A stretch of DNA of 64,000 nt from Gammaproteobacteria bacterium HGW-Gammaproteobacteria-2. GTDB taxonomy: Bacteria > Pseudomonadota > Gammaproteobacteria > Xanthomonadales > Xanthomonadaceae. The notes under the pieces are model-generated. The model was not told the origin of the DNA. It searched no databases and saw only the letters and a list, made by a program, of their open reading frames with translations. Positions 28,240 to 38,991 of this stretch are shown here, piece by piece. Where the stretch lies: contig PGZE01000018.1 in the NCBI GenBank assembly GCA_002840015.1, positions 52,768 through 116,767 on the forward strand, given 5' to 3'. How positions within the stretch are numbered: position 1 is the stretch's first letter; the number at the start of each line of letters is the position of its first letter. A program made the position numbers and the translations under genes.

Positions 28240-28776
28240 TTACCTTACCTCCAAAAGTTGCCGGATCAGTGCAGTGCCTCTTGGTGAAAGCAGGAAACCG
28301 AGCACACCACAATCGATCATTACCATGGACCAAAATACAACCTGGAAGGAACGCTTGCTCGATTTGTGCCGAAATACCTGCTGAGCGAGTAGCGCACCAG
28401 GCCAACCTCCGACGAGCGCGCAGAACTGCAAGGTATTTTCAGGAGTGCGTTGCGCATCTCGCTTTGCAGCCCACTTGTCCAAACCGTACATGATGAATGT
28501 AACGGAACTCATCGCAACAGCGCCGCAAAACAGAAGCGGAAACCGGCCAAGGGTAACAAGCCACCAGAGAAGCGGAAAGGCGAGTACCGCAGCTACCGAC
28601 AACGCGACGCGCTTTGAAGTCAACACGTTCGACACCACAGTGAGGGCAACCGGTCCTACACACACAGCTCGCGCCTTGCCATCCGGAGAGCGGCCTAACT
28701 CGAATGAAACTGCTCCCCACAAAAGATAAAGCCCGTATCGGCCAGAGCCAGATACGGGCTTTACTCCCTCCCCCAC
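28240..28776 (-). CDS. DUF1294 membrane protein with remnant of a cold-shock domain
   Basis: 178 residues from GTG 28776, start uncertain. The C-terminal two thirds are a DUF1294 domain: 'YGLDKWAAKRDAQRTPENTL', 'ALVGGWPGALLAQQVFRHKS' and 'FQVVFW', with about three membrane helices. DUF1294 is often fused to an N-terminal cold-shock (CspA-like) domain; here only its end survives, 'VSFELGRSPDGKARAV', preceded by sequence derived from a hairpin. The gene is therefore 5'-truncated relative to relatives. It is lower in GC than its neighbours and lies inside a 606-bp cassette-like unit bounded by repeated GGCTAACGG. Confidence 0.65.
   Translation of the reverse strand: MGEGVKPVSGSGRYGLYLLWGAVSFELGRSPDGKARAVCVGPVALTVVSNVLTSKRVALSVAAVLAFPLLWWLVTLGRFPLLFCGAVAMSSVTFIMYGLDKWAAKRDAQRTPENTLQFCALVGGWPGALLAQQVFRHKSSKRSFQVVFWSMVMIDCGVLGFLLSPRGTALIRQLLEVR
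28728..28762 (-). terminator. Strong hairpin at the 5' end of the DUF1294 cassette
   Basis: AAAGCCCGTATC (28728-28739) pairs perfectly with GATACGGGCTTT (28751-28762). On the minus strand the stem is followed by ATCTTTT, so it looks like an intrinsic terminator placed at the start of the DUF1294 frame. It could insulate the cassette gene from upstream groEL transcription. Confidence 0.5.
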
Positions 28777-28940
28777 GTCGGGAGATCACAGGCTAACGGA
28801 AATTTCACCACTGTCACGCCCCCGCATCACTGCGGGGCTTTGCTTTCAACGCATTTGCACGAAACGATGGCTGCCACGGATGGCGCCATCCAAGCCAATC
28901 CGGGCCATGATGACCCGGCCAATCAGTGTATGAACGCTGA

Positions 28941-30559
<1,619 letters not shown>

Positions 30560-30591
30560 TCAGGGCCGCGCCGGAGCAAGCGTCAGCGGGA

Positions 30592-30879
30592 TCAGTTGAG
30601 GATGGCGAAGATGTCGTCTTCCTTGACGACCAGCAGGTCAACGCCGTCAAGCTTGACCTCGGTGCCGGCGTACTTGCCGAACAGTACCTTGTCGCCCTTC
30701 TTGACCTTGGGTGCGCGCACGCTGCCGTTATCCAGGGCCTTGCCTTCGCCAACGGCAATCACTTCGCCCTTGAGCGGCTTTTCGGTGGCCGAATCCGGGA
30801 TGACAATGCCACCGGCGGACAGCTTCTCTTCTTCCATGCGCTTGATGACAACGCGATCGTACAGCGGCTGGATGCTCAT
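30592..30879 (-). CDS. groS: Co-chaperonin GroES
   Basis: 95 residues, intact. '[35 protein letters not shown]' includes the mobile loop that binds GroEL, and '[18 protein letters not shown]' completes the fold. The heptameric lid works with GroEL in cytosolic protein folding. SD AAGAGGAA lies just before the ATG. A CIRCE operator lies 49 bp upstream of the start, so HrcA repression of the groSL operon is expected. Confidence 0.97.
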   Translation of the reverse strand: MSIQPLYDRVVIKRMEEEKLSAGGIVIPDSATEKPLKGEVIAVGEGKALDNGSVRAPKVKKGDKVLFGKYAGTEVKLDGVDLLVVKEDDIFAILN

Positions 30880-30927
30880 GGTATTCCTCTTTAAGCGATT
30901 GATTTTGAATAACCTGCGGGAGACTTG

Positions 30928-30954
30928 TTAGCACTCCCCCCGCGTGAGTGCCAA
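30928..30954. promoter_or_regulatory. CIRCE element (HrcA operator) upstream of groSL
   Basis: TTAGCACTC (30928-30936), nine-base spacer, GAGTGCCAA (30946-30954). This differs from the consensus TTAGCACTC-N9-GAGTGCTAA at one base. Location upstream of groS is standard. The rest of the 372-bp gap to dsbD (30955-31251) shows no gene; it must also hold the divergent dsbD promoter, which I could not place reliably. Confidence 0.88.
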
Positions 30955-31251
30955 TGATAGCGTGACACGCCCCCCAAAAGAAGCGCGCCAGCTTCACCCA
31001 AGGTGGGGGGAGCGTTCGATCATTTCAAGAGCAAGCTTGCGCTGCACGCAAACCACCCCGGCGCTACAATCGACAATCGACAGTTGCTGGTGCAATGGCA
31101 GCAACGGCCAGCCGCGCCGCAGCGCGTCACAGGGGATGGCTGCAAGCGGTATCTGCCTGAACTTTGTCATGCTCCATTGGTCGAATCGGCACCAACCGTG
31201 CCGCTCTCCGGCTGGACACTCCACGAAACTTTGCATACCGAAGGATTCTGC

Positions 31252-33489
31252 GTGATTGCTCGTCTGTTGCTGCCCCGCCTGGTGTTGTTTGTTCTGGCCC
31301 TGACCGCTGCGTTTGCCCCACCCGCCCGTGCCGCCATCGATGAATCGGAGCTGTTGCCGGTTGAACAGGCCTTTGCGCTGAGCACGCGTGTACTGGACGC
31401 GAACACCGTCGAACTGCGCTGGCAGATCGCCGATGGCTATTACCTGTATCGCCACCGCATCATGATCCTCACGCCCGAGGGCTTCAGCCCTGGCGAACTG
31501 CAATTGCCGCCGGGCAAGCGCAAGCACGATGAGTTTTTTGGCGATGTGGAAACGTACCGCCACGAGCTGCTAGTGCGTCTGCCGATCACCCCTGCGGCGG
31601 GTGCGGCCGAGGCGGCGTTTGTGGTGTCGTCACAGGGCTGCGCCGATGTCGGCATCTGCTATCCGCCGCACAAGGTGCCGCAGCGCATCGCACTGCCGGT
31701 TTCGAGCTCGGTTGCTACCACCGCCAGTGCCACTGGCAACAACCCGCTGGCGGCGCTGCTCAAGCCCGGCAACGGGCGCGATGGCAATGACGGCCTGCCG
31801 CTGCCGCCCGAGCAAGCGTTTGCATTCGAGGCCATCGCCGATGCCGGCGATGAATTGTTGCTGCGCTTCAGCCCGGCCCCCGGCCACTATCTGTACCGCG
31901 ATCGCACCCGCATCAGCATTGAGGACGCCGACGACATCACGCTCGGTGAGCCGCGCTGGCCGGCAGGGGTCAGCCATGAGGACGAGCACTTCGGCCAACA
32001 AGTGGTGTATTTCGAACCGATCGAGGTGCCGGTGCCAGTGCGGCGCACTGATGGCACAGCACGCGATATCCTGCTCAAGGCCACATTCCAGGGCTGCGAA
32101 ACCGACGGCATCTGCTACCCGCCAATAACGCGCACACTGGCGGTGTCGCTGCCGGCCAGCGATGGCGACAGCGCTGCTGTCGATGTGCCGCAGGCCGAGG
32201 ACAGCCGCCTCGCCGCCGCGTTATCCGGCCCCAACCGCATCTGGACGCTGCTCACCTTCTTTGGCTTTGGCCTGTTGCTGGCGTTTACGCCCTGCGTGTT
32301 CCCGATGGTGCCGATCCTGTCGGGCATCATCGCCGGTGCCGGTAATATCACCACCCGCCGCGCGTTTGTGTTGTCGCTGGTCTATGTGCTCGCCACCGCA
32401 GTCATATTCACCATCGCCGGCGTGGTCGCCGGCCTGGCCGGTGCCAACTTGCAGATCGTATTCCAGACGCCGTGGATATTGATCAGCTTTGCCTTGCTGT
32501 TTGTGGTGCTGAGCTTCTCGATGTTCGGGTTCTACGAGCTGCAATTGCCCAGCAGCATGCAAACCCGGTTGACCGAGCTGAGCAACAAGCAATCCGGCGG
32601 TTCGCTGCTTGGTGTCGCCATCATGGGCGTACTCTCGGCGTTGATCGTCGGCCCCTGCGTGGCACCGCCGCTGGCCGCCGCGGTGTTGTACATCAGCCAG
32701 ACCCGCGACCCGATACTCGGTGGCCTGGCGCTGTTTTCGCTGGCGATGGGCATGGGCGCCCCGTTGCTTGCATTCGGTACTGCTGCCGGGCGCATTTTGC
32801 CGCGCGCCGGAGCCTGGATGGACGCGGTCAAGGCGGTGTTCGGCGTGCTGTTCCTCGGCCTGGCGATCTGGATGCTCGATCGCATTGTCGATCCCGCCGT
32901 CACCCTGGCGCTGAGCGGCAGCCTGCTGATCGGCAGCGCGATCTACCTTGGCGCACTGGAGCCGGTGGCCACGGCCGCGTCCGGCTGGAAACGCCTGTGG
33001 AAAGCGATCGGGGTGTTGCTGCTGCTGATCGGCAGTGCGCAGATGCTTGGCGCGCTGGCCGGTGGCCGCGATTTACTGCAACCGCTCAAGGGCGTATTTG
33101 GTGGCGGCGCTCCGGCAACGGCCGAGCTGCATTTCACCGTCATCAAGTCGTCCGCCGATCTCGACCGCGCCATCGCTGCGGCCAACGCGTCGGGCCAGCC
33201 GGTGCTGTTCGATTTTTATGCCGACTGGTGCGTCAGCTGCAAAGAAATGGAAAAGTACACCTTCACCGACCCCGCCGTACACAGTGCCCTGAGCGGGTTT
33301 GTGCTGCTCAAGGCCGATGTCACCGCCAATGATGATGTCGATCAGGAACTGATGCAGCGTTTCGGTATCATTGGCCCACCGGGCACCCTGTTTTTCGGGC
33401 TTGATGGAAACGAACAGCGCCACCTGCGCTTGATCGGTTTCGAAAAAGCCGCGCCCTTCGCCGAACGGATACGAAAGGCTAGCCGGTAA
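31252..33489 (+). CDS. dsbD: Thiol:disulfide interchange protein DsbD with duplicated N-terminal domain
   Basis: 745 residues from GTG 31252 (SD AAGGA); the frame extends upstream but the signal peptide 'VIARLLLPRLVLFVLALTAAFAPPARA' marks the start. DsbD carries electrons from cytosolic thioredoxin to the periplasm. Two tandem periplasmic alpha domains are seen, each with a cysteine pair: 'SQGCADVGICYPP' (about residue 125) and 'FQGCETDGICYPP' (about 280). Eight or so membrane helices follow, including 'FTPCVFPMVP' and 'GPCVAPPLAA' with the two membrane cysteines. The C-terminal thioredoxin domain has 'DFYADWCVSCKEM'. E. coli DsbD (565 aa) has only one alpha domain. Confidence 0.93.
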   Translation: MIARLLLPRLVLFVLALTAAFAPPARAAIDESELLPVEQAFALSTRVLDANTVELRWQIADGYYLYRHRIMILTPEGFSPGELQLPPGKRKHDEFFGDVETYRHELLVRLPITPAAGAAEAAFVVSSQGCADVGICYPPHKVPQRIALPVSSSVATTASATGNNPLAALLKPGNGRDGNDGLPLPPEQAFAFEAIADAGDELLLRFSPAPGHYLYRDRTRISIEDADDITLGEPRWPAGVSHEDEHFGQQVVYFEPIEVPVPVRRTDGTARDILLKATFQGCETDGICYPPITRTLAVSLPASDGDSAAVDVPQAEDSRLAAALSGPNRIWTLLTFFGFGLLLAFTPCVFPMVPILSGIIAGAGNITTRRAFVLSLVYVLATAVIFTIAGVVAGLAGANLQIVFQTPWILISFALLFVVLSFSMFGFYELQLPSSMQTRLTELSNKQSGGSLLGVAIMGVLSALIVGPCVAPPLAAAVLYISQTRDPILGGLALFSLAMGMGAPLLAFGTAAGRILPRAGAWMDAVKAVFGVLFLGLAIWMLDRIVDPAVTLALSGSLLIGSAIYLGALEPVATAASGWKRLWKAIGVLLLLIGSAQMLGALAGGRDLLQPLKGVFGGGAPATAELHFTVIKSSADLDRAIAAANASGQPVLFDFYADWCVSCKEMEKYTFTDPAVHSALSGFVLLKADVTANDDVDQELMQRFGIIGPPGTLFFGLDGNEQRHLRLIGFEKAAPFAERIRKASR

Positions 33490-34052
33490 TGCGCAATACA
33501 CTGCTCCTGCTGGTCATTGCCGTGCTAGGTGGCTTGGCCGGGCTGCTGGTCGGCAAGCAATTTGCGTTGCCACCCGAGCGCCCGGCACCCGCCGGGCTCA
33601 ACATTGTCGGCGTGGGTGACAGCGTGCCGGCGTTGAGCTGGCCGCAACTCGACGGCACGACAGCCGAACTCGCTGCACTGCGCGGCCGGCCGGTGCTGAT
33701 CAACTACTGGGCTTCATGGTGCGGGCCGTGCATCAAGGAAATGCCGGTGCTCGACGCCTTTGCTGCCGAACAGGGCGAGCATGGCGTACAAGTGCTGGGT
33801 GTAGCGCTCGACAGCGAGGTCGCGGTGCGCGAGTTCCTCGCCAAGCTGCCGGTGGATTATCGGATCGCGCTGGAAATCCCCTCTGCTGATGACAGTTCGG
33901 TGCGCATGGGCAATCGACAAAGCGTGCTGCCCTTTTCGGTACTGATCGACGCCGAGGGCAAGGTTACGGCACAAAAAGCCGGCAGTTTCAGTCACAAAGC
34001 GCTCGCGCAATGGACCAGCCAGGCCGTCCACCAAGGTAATCTTGCCAAGTAA
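33489..34052 (+). CDS. TlpA/ResA-like thioredoxin
   Basis: 187 residues. An N-terminal hydrophobic anchor (about residues 5-19, LLLVIAVLGGLAGLL) places the domain in the periplasm. The redox centre is CGPC in 'LINYWASWCGPCIKEMPVLDAFA', and the cis-Pro is in 'SVLPFSVLIDAEG'. The start overlaps the dsbD stop by one base, so DsbD is the probable electron donor. Such proteins often reduce apocytochrome c cysteines; the nirS product in this window is such a multi-haem client, but that link is inference. Confidence 0.88.
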   Translation: MRNTLLLLVIAVLGGLAGLLVGKQFALPPERPAPAGLNIVGVGDSVPALSWPQLDGTTAELAALRGRPVLINYWASWCGPCIKEMPVLDAFAAEQGEHGVQVLGVALDSEVAVREFLAKLPVDYRIALEIPSADDSSVRMGNRQSVLPFSVLIDAEGKVTAQKAGSFSHKALAQWTSQAVHQGNLAK

Positions 34053-34140
34053 TTGCGGCGATCTTCGGCCAATCGGGCGCTAACTTCTGGACAAAGTGCC
34101 GAGTGTTCGCTCAGACTGTGCGCCTCGAAAGCCAAGGCTC

Positions 34141-34587
34141 ATGGCGATGATTCTGGTTCTTCACGGCCCCAACCTGAACTTGCTCGGTACCCGCGAGCCG
34201 GCCGTTTATGGCCACACCACGCTTGCCCAAATCGACGCTGCACTGACAGCACAGGCGCAGGCCGCCGGCCATCCGTTGCAGTGCCTGCAATCCAATGCCG
34301 AGCACGTTTTGATTGAGCGGCTGCACTCGGCGCGTGGCGATAGCACCGCCTTCATCATCATCAACCCGGCCGCCTTTACCCATACCAGCGTAGCGTTGCG
34401 CGATGCGCTGGCTGCCGTAGCGATCCCGTTTATCGAGGTGCATTTGTCCAACGTGCATGCCCGCGAGCCATTCCGCCAGCATTCGTATTTCAGCGACCTG
34501 GCGGTTGGCGTGATCGCCGGCTTTGGCGCCGACAGCTACCGCTATGCCCTGCAGGCCGCGATTGCGCGGCTCAGCCAACCCGAATAA
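34141..34587 (+). CDS. aroQ: Type II 3-dehydroquinate dehydratase
   Basis: 148 residues from ATG 34141. Third step of the shikimate pathway: 3-dehydroquinate to 3-dehydroshikimate. Conserved blocks are '[20 protein letters not shown]' with the catalytic Arg/Tyr loop, '[19 protein letters not shown]', and '[20 protein letters not shown]' with the catalytic His. Followed by accB-accC, the usual aroQ-accBC order of gammaproteobacteria. Confidence 0.96.
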   Translation: MAMILVLHGPNLNLLGTREPAVYGHTTLAQIDAALTAQAQAAGHPLQCLQSNAEHVLIERLHSARGDSTAFIIINPAAFTHTSVALRDALAAVAIPFIEVHLSNVHAREPFRQHSYFSDLAVGVIAGFGADSYRYALQAAIARLSQPE

Positions 34588-34615
34588 TCCCCACTATTTA
34601 CCGCTTGAGGCCGAT

Positions 34616-35080
34616 ATGGATCTTCGCAAAATAAAAAAACTGATTGATCTGCTTGAAGAATCACAGCTCACCGAAATCGAGATCAAGGAGGGCGAAGAGT
34701 CGGTACGTTTGGCACGACAGCCACGCACCAGCGCCGCGCCCGCTGCGATGCACGCAGCACCGGTGACACACGCTGTAGAGCATGCACGCCCGGCACCCGT
34801 AGCCGAAGACAGCCACAGCAAGCACGGCGGCAAGGCGATACCCGACGGCCACATGGTCCGCTCACCGATGGTCGGTACGTATTACGCGTCGCCCAATCCC
34901 GAGGCGGCGCCGTTCATCAGCGTCGGCCAGAGCGTCAAGGCCGGCGATACTCTGGCCATCATCGAAGCGATGAAAATGTTCAATCCGATCGAAGCCGATG
35001 TCTCCGGCACCATCGTCGCCATTCTGGTCGAGAATGGGCAGCCGGTGGAATTCGATGAGCCCATGTTCGTGATCGGCTGA
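34616..35080 (+). CDS. accB: Acetyl-CoA carboxylase biotin carboxyl carrier protein
   Basis: 154 residues from ATG 34616. N-terminal '[20 protein letters not shown]', an Ala/Pro-rich linker (about residues 40-75), and a biotinyl domain with the modified Lys in '[15 protein letters not shown]'. BCCP carries carboxybiotin between AccC and the AccAD transferase in fatty acid synthesis. The stop is immediately followed by the accC start, indicating coupled expression. Confidence 0.97.
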   Translation: MDLRKIKKLIDLLEESQLTEIEIKEGEESVRLARQPRTSAAPAAMHAAPVTHAVEHARPAPVAEDSHSKHGGKAIPDGHMVRSPMVGTYYASPNPEAAPFISVGQSVKAGDTLAIIEAMKMFNPIEADVSGTIVAILVENGQPVEFDEPMFVIG

Positions 35081-36448
35081 ATGATGATGCTGGAGAAAGT
35101 CGTCATCGCCAACCGCGGCGAAATCGCCTTGCGCATCCTGCGCGCCTGTCATGCGCTGGGCATCAAGACAGTGGCCGTTCACTCAACCGTGGATCGCAAT
35201 CTCAAACACGTGGCAATGGCCGACGAATCGGTGTGCATTGGGCCGGCGCCATCGGCGCAAAGCTACCTCGACATTCCGGCCATCATTGCCGCTGCCGAAG
35301 TGACCGACGCCCAGGCGATTCATCCGGGCTACGGCTTTCTCTCGGAGAATGCCGACTTTGCCGAACGCGTCGAAAAATCCGGCTTCATCTTCATCGGCCC
35401 CACCGCCGACGTGATCCGCATGATGGGCGACAAAGTTGAGGCCATCCGCGCGATGAAAGCCGCTGGCGTTCCCTGCGTGCCCGGCTCCGGCGGACCACTG
35501 GGCGAAGACGGCGACGAGAACCATCGCATCGCCAAGGAAATTGGCTACCCAGTGATCATCAAGGCTGCAGGCGGCGGTGGCGGCCGCGGCATGCGCGTGG
35601 TACACACCGATGCGGCGCTGCTCAATGCCATCGTCACCACCCAGAGCGAGGCCAAGGCAGCATTCGGCAATGGCCAGGTCTACATGGAAAAATTCCTGGA
35701 GAACCCGCGTCACATCGAAATCCAGGTGCTTGCCGATGGCCAGGGCCAGGCGATCCATCTGGGCGAGCGCGATTGCTCGATGCAGCGTCGCCACCAGAAG
35801 GTGGTCGAAGAAGCCCCTGCTCCCGGGATCACCGACGCGCAGCGCGAGCAGATCGGCCGGGTCTGCGTCGAAGCCTGCCTGCGCATCGGCTATCGCGGCG
35901 CCGGCACCTTCGAGTTTCTGTATGAAGATGGCGCGTTCTATTTCATCGAGATGAACACCCGCATCCAGGTCGAGCATCCGGTCACCGAGTGGGTAACCGG
36001 TATCGATCTGGTGCGCGAACAACTGTTGATTGCCGCTGGCCAGAAACTGTCGATTCAGCAAAGCGATGTGATCATTCGCGGCCACGCCATCGAATGCCGG
36101 GTCAACGCCGAGGACCCGGACACCTTCATGCCCTGCCCCGGCCTGATCAATCATTTTCACGCACCCGGCGGCCCCGGTGTGCGCGTCGATAGCCATATCT
36201 ATGAAGGCTATCGGGTACCGCCGAACTATGATTCGATGATCGGCAAGCTGATCGTGCATGGCGTCGACCGTGCCCAGGCGATTGCCCGGATGCGGGTAGC
36301 GCTGGGCGAGATGATTGTCGATGGCATCAAAACCAACCTGCCACTGCAACAGCGAATTATGGCCGACCGCGGCTTTCAGCTTGGTGGCATGAACATCCAC
36401 TATCTTGAAAAGCGGCTCAAGGAACAACAAACGTCCGGGCTGGGGTGA
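35081..36448 (+). CDS. accC: Acetyl-CoA carboxylase biotin carboxylase
   Basis: 455 residues. AccC carboxylates biotin on AccB with ATP and bicarbonate. '[19 protein letters not shown]', '[17 protein letters not shown]', the glycine-rich ATP loop '[14 protein letters not shown]', and '[20 protein letters not shown]' (Glu/Asn Mg2+ ligands and catalytic Arg) are all intact. The C-terminal '[15 protein letters not shown]' is typical. Last gene of aroQ-accB-accC. Confidence 0.97.
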   Translation: MMMLEKVVIANRGEIALRILRACHALGIKTVAVHSTVDRNLKHVAMADESVCIGPAPSAQSYLDIPAIIAAAEVTDAQAIHPGYGFLSENADFAERVEKSGFIFIGPTADVIRMMGDKVEAIRAMKAAGVPCVPGSGGPLGEDGDENHRIAKEIGYPVIIKAAGGGGGRGMRVVHTDAALLNAIVTTQSEAKAAFGNGQVYMEKFLENPRHIEIQVLADGQGQAIHLGERDCSMQRRHQKVVEEAPAPGITDAQREQIGRVCVEACLRIGYRGAGTFEFLYEDGAFYFIEMNTRIQVEHPVTEWVTGIDLVREQLLIAAGQKLSIQQSDVIIRGHAIECRVNAEDPDTFMPCPGLINHFHAPGGPGVRVDSHIYEGYRVPPNYDSMIGKLIVHGVDRAQAIARMRVALGEMIVDGIKTNLPLQQRIMADRGFQLGGMNIHYLEKRLKEQQTSGLG

Positions 36449-36640
36449 GCAGCAGGCAAAGCCACAACACCATGACGCATCGGTAACCCTTGCTCACGTC
36501 GGCCTTGGTTACAGGCCCGTGGTTACCCTGCGTACCCAAGCTGCCAAGTGTGCGCAACGCGGTAACAGCACCGTCCGTAACCCTAACAATTCGCGAACAC
36601 GGCAATCGCGACAATTACCGTTTTCCGACGCAATGACCTG

Positions 36641-37726
36641 ATGAAGATCGCCTACGTTATCAATTCATTGGAAGGCGGTGGTGCGGCCTTGCCAGTGCCC
36701 GCAGTCACCCGCGTGATGCGCGATGCCGGCGCACAAGTGACGGTGTTTGCATTGACCCGCCGCGATGGTCGTGCGCTGCCGGCGATGCTGGCTGACGGGC
36801 TTGAGGTGGTTATCCGCGATGGTGGCGAAAAAGACCATCTCGCCGCCGCGCGCTGGCTTGACGGCGCGTTGCAAACGTACCAGCCCAGTCATGTCTGGAC
36901 CTCGCTGTCACGCGCGAGCGTGATCGGCCTGGTCTATGGCTGGCGCCACAACGTGCCGGTGGTGGTGTGGCAACACAACGCCTACCTCAACGCCACTGGC
37001 CGCAGGCTGCTGCGGTTGTTGCGCCGGCGCCCCGCGCTGTGGGTAAGCGACTCCGATCTGGTCGATACACTCACCTCGGAGCGATTTGCAGTGCCGCCTG
37101 AGCGTCGTGTGATCTGGCCGCTATTTGCCGCTGACCCCAACGCGCCGCAATCGCAACCGTGGCAAGCAGGCGCAACCCTGCGCATCGGCAGCCTCGGCCG
37201 CCTGAATCGCATCAAAGGTTACGACGTGCTGCTGGCCGCCCTGGAAATATTGCAAGCGCGCGGATTCAAGTCGCCGGTGCGTTTTGAAATCATGATCGCC
37301 GGTGACGGCGAAGAGCACGCAGCCCTGCGTGCGACGGCACAGCGCATCGGATTTGCCGATTTGCATCTCGTTGGCTACACCGAGCAACCACGGGAATTCC
37401 TCGCTGGCCTGCACCTGTACCTGCAACCATCGCGTGCCGAAGGGCTGTGCATCGCCATGCACGAGGCCATGCAGGCGGGATTGCCGGTCATCGCGTCCGC
37501 CGTCGGGCAAATGCCCTATACCATGGAACACGAGGTAGGCGGCTGGCTGGTGCCACCGAACGAACCGAAGGCTTTGGCCGACGCGCTCGCTGCAGCACTA
37601 TCAAGACCTGCACAATTGGCAGCGATGGGTCAGCTGGCGCGCACGCGCGTGTTCGCGCGTTTCAGCGAAACCGCTTTTCGCCAAGCCGGCGAGTCGGCAC
37701 TTGCGCGCCTGCAATCGCAGGCTTGA
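36641..37726 (+). CDS. GT4-family glycosyltransferase
   Basis: 361 residues with a GT-B fold: N-terminal 'MKIAYVINSLEGGGAALPV' and a C-terminal nucleotide-sugar domain with 'IGSLGRLNRIKGYDVLLAAL', 'IAGDGEEHAALR', and the ExxxxxxxE-like region 'SRAEGLCIAMHEAMQAGLPVI'. Donor and acceptor are unknown. It begins the accessory block of surface-type genes after the acc operon. The 192-bp gap upstream contains several GGTAAC/GGTTAC hexamers (36481-36579). Confidence 0.85.
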   Translation: MKIAYVINSLEGGGAALPVPAVTRVMRDAGAQVTVFALTRRDGRALPAMLADGLEVVIRDGGEKDHLAAARWLDGALQTYQPSHVWTSLSRASVIGLVYGWRHNVPVVVWQHNAYLNATGRRLLRLLRRRPALWVSDSDLVDTLTSERFAVPPERRVIWPLFAADPNAPQSQPWQAGATLRIGSLGRLNRIKGYDVLLAALEILQARGFKSPVRFEIMIAGDGEEHAALRATAQRIGFADLHLVGYTEQPREFLAGLHLYLQPSRAEGLCIAMHEAMQAGLPVIASAVGQMPYTMEHEVGGWLVPPNEPKALADALAAALSRPAQLAAMGQLARTRVFARFSETAFRQAGESALARLQSQA

Positions 37727-37778
37727 TGCCGTGTCGTGCTGACAATCCAGCGCACGAAAATCCAATATCTTAGGGATG

Positions 37779-38043
37779 CTCAGAACAAGCCGTCACTGCG
37801 AGGAGCGAAGCAACGTGGCATACGATTCCGCATGGCCTTCAGGCCATAGCGGATCGGAGTCCTTTAGGGCATACGATTCCGCATGGCCTTCAGGCCATAG
37901 CGGATCGGAGTCAATCCAGAAATCTTCAAAAGATCAGAGCACTGGATTGCTTCGCTGCGACGCACATGGATGTGCAAGCGCCGCGGGCGCAGGATGCGCA
38001 CGAGCGGCCGCTCGCAATGACGCAGGATGTGGCTTGTTCAGAG
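37779..38043. repeat. MITE-like inverted-repeat element with an internal tandem duplication
   Basis: The ends are imperfect inverted repeats: CTCAGAACAAGCC...CACTGCGAG (37779-37802) against CTCGCAATGACG...GGCTTGTTCAGAG (38011-38043). AGGAGCGAAGCAACG near the left end also mirrors TTGCTTCGCTGCG (37947-37959). This belongs to the widely dispersed 'GTCATTGCGAGGAGCGAAGC' family of non-coding repeats seen in many bacteria. Inside are two copies of a 44-bp sequence starting GCATACGATTCCGCATGG (37818-37861 and 37869-37912; period 51). No gene is seen in 37727-38115. Confidence 0.7.
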
Positions 38044-38115
38044 GCTCGTTAGAGAAACCGTACCCGTCAACCGACAGCGTTCCTTGCCGTGAACGTTGAT
38101 GCACAAGGTGAACCC

Positions 38116-38943
38116 ATGTCAGCCCAAGCCCACGTTGTATCCGCGCAGCAGTGTGATGATCTGTTTGCGACAGTGCTTGCTCATGACGCAATTGATCTAT
38201 CTGCGCCTGTTCCGGAATCAATCCATTTGGACTATTCACAGGAGCAATTTGCGCGCTGTTATGCAATCAGCCGACAACTCTGGAAGGATGGCATCGACCG
38301 CCGCGTATTTGCACAAATCCTGAAAAAACTTCGCATGCAGCGCAGTCTGGAACCCACTGACCAGTTGTACTTCAAGCATGTCCGCGCAAAGTTCAAGCAC
38401 TTGCGCGCGGCTTACGCGGCGTTCGATCAACAGCATCGTTACCCACGGATGTTTCATTGGTTGATATCCATCATGGGTTATCTGCAAGACGCGCTCAAAA
38501 ACAAGCAGCAACGCGATACCCATCGCCTCGCCATGCTGCTCGGCTTTCTCTGGCAGTCATTTCCATACCATTTCATATCGCGAAAGATCGATCACTTTCA
38601 CCTCTGCAGCACCGAATCATTTCGCAGCTACGTGGCCCACGAGATGCAATTCATCCGCAACAACCTGGATAAATCTGGCGTCACCAGCAAGGAGTTTCAC
38701 GACATCCGCAAAGTCATCAGTCGGCAAGTCGCGATATACGACAATCTGAACGTGCTATACCCATCGCCCTACCATCGTTGCGTATCGGCTTATTTCAACA
38801 CCATCAACGGTCTGATGGGCAGCCTGCACGACGATCTGGTTGTGAAGGACATGAACAAGATACAAAACTATCACGCGGATCGATTCCCCATCCCCGACGA
38901 CATCAGGGCGCGACTGGTTGCAGTCACGGGGTGTTATCGGTAA
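38116..38943 (+). CDS. Hypothetical helical protein
   Basis: 275 residues from ATG 38116 (SD AAGGTGA; a GTG at 38089 is an alternative). No signal peptide or membrane helix. The sequence is rich in His, Arg and aromatic residues and looks alpha-helical ('ILKKLRMQRSLEPTDQLYFKHVRAKFKHLR', written here as overlapping segments). Some features (many His and Lys, 'NGLMGSLHDDLVVKDMNKI') recall CHAD-like helical bundles, but the match is weak. It lies next to the four P-loop kinase-like genes. GC is a little lower than its neighbours. I do not recognise a family. Confidence 0.55.
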   Translation: MSAQAHVVSAQQCDDLFATVLAHDAIDLSAPVPESIHLDYSQEQFARCYAISRQLWKDGIDRRVFAQILKKLRMQRSLEPTDQLYFKHVRAKFKHLRAAYAAFDQQHRYPRMFHWLISIMGYLQDALKNKQQRDTHRLAMLLGFLWQSFPYHFISRKIDHFHLCSTESFRSYVAHEMQFIRNNLDKSGVTSKEFHDIRKVISRQVAIYDNLNVLYPSPYHRCVSAYFNTINGLMGSLHDDLVVKDMNKIQNYHADRFPIPDDIRARLVAVTGCYR

Positions 38944-38991
38944 ACGGGTTTTTGCGAAGCGCGCAGCCAACACAGCCCGACCAATGCACCG

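Noticed and set aside
28693..28708. Second attC core (GCCTAAC) inside the DUF1294 gene
   Set aside because: It encodes the conserved 'ELG' of the cold-shock remnant and has no partner arm within a plausible distance.
28815..28850. Intrinsic terminator of groEL
   Set aside because: The GCCCCCGCATCACTGCGGGGC hairpin has its T-rich tail on the plus strand, the wrong direction for groEL.
37818..37912. Tandem repeat as CRISPR
   Set aside because: Two units with a seven-base gap inside a larger inverted-repeat element; no spacer-like diversity.
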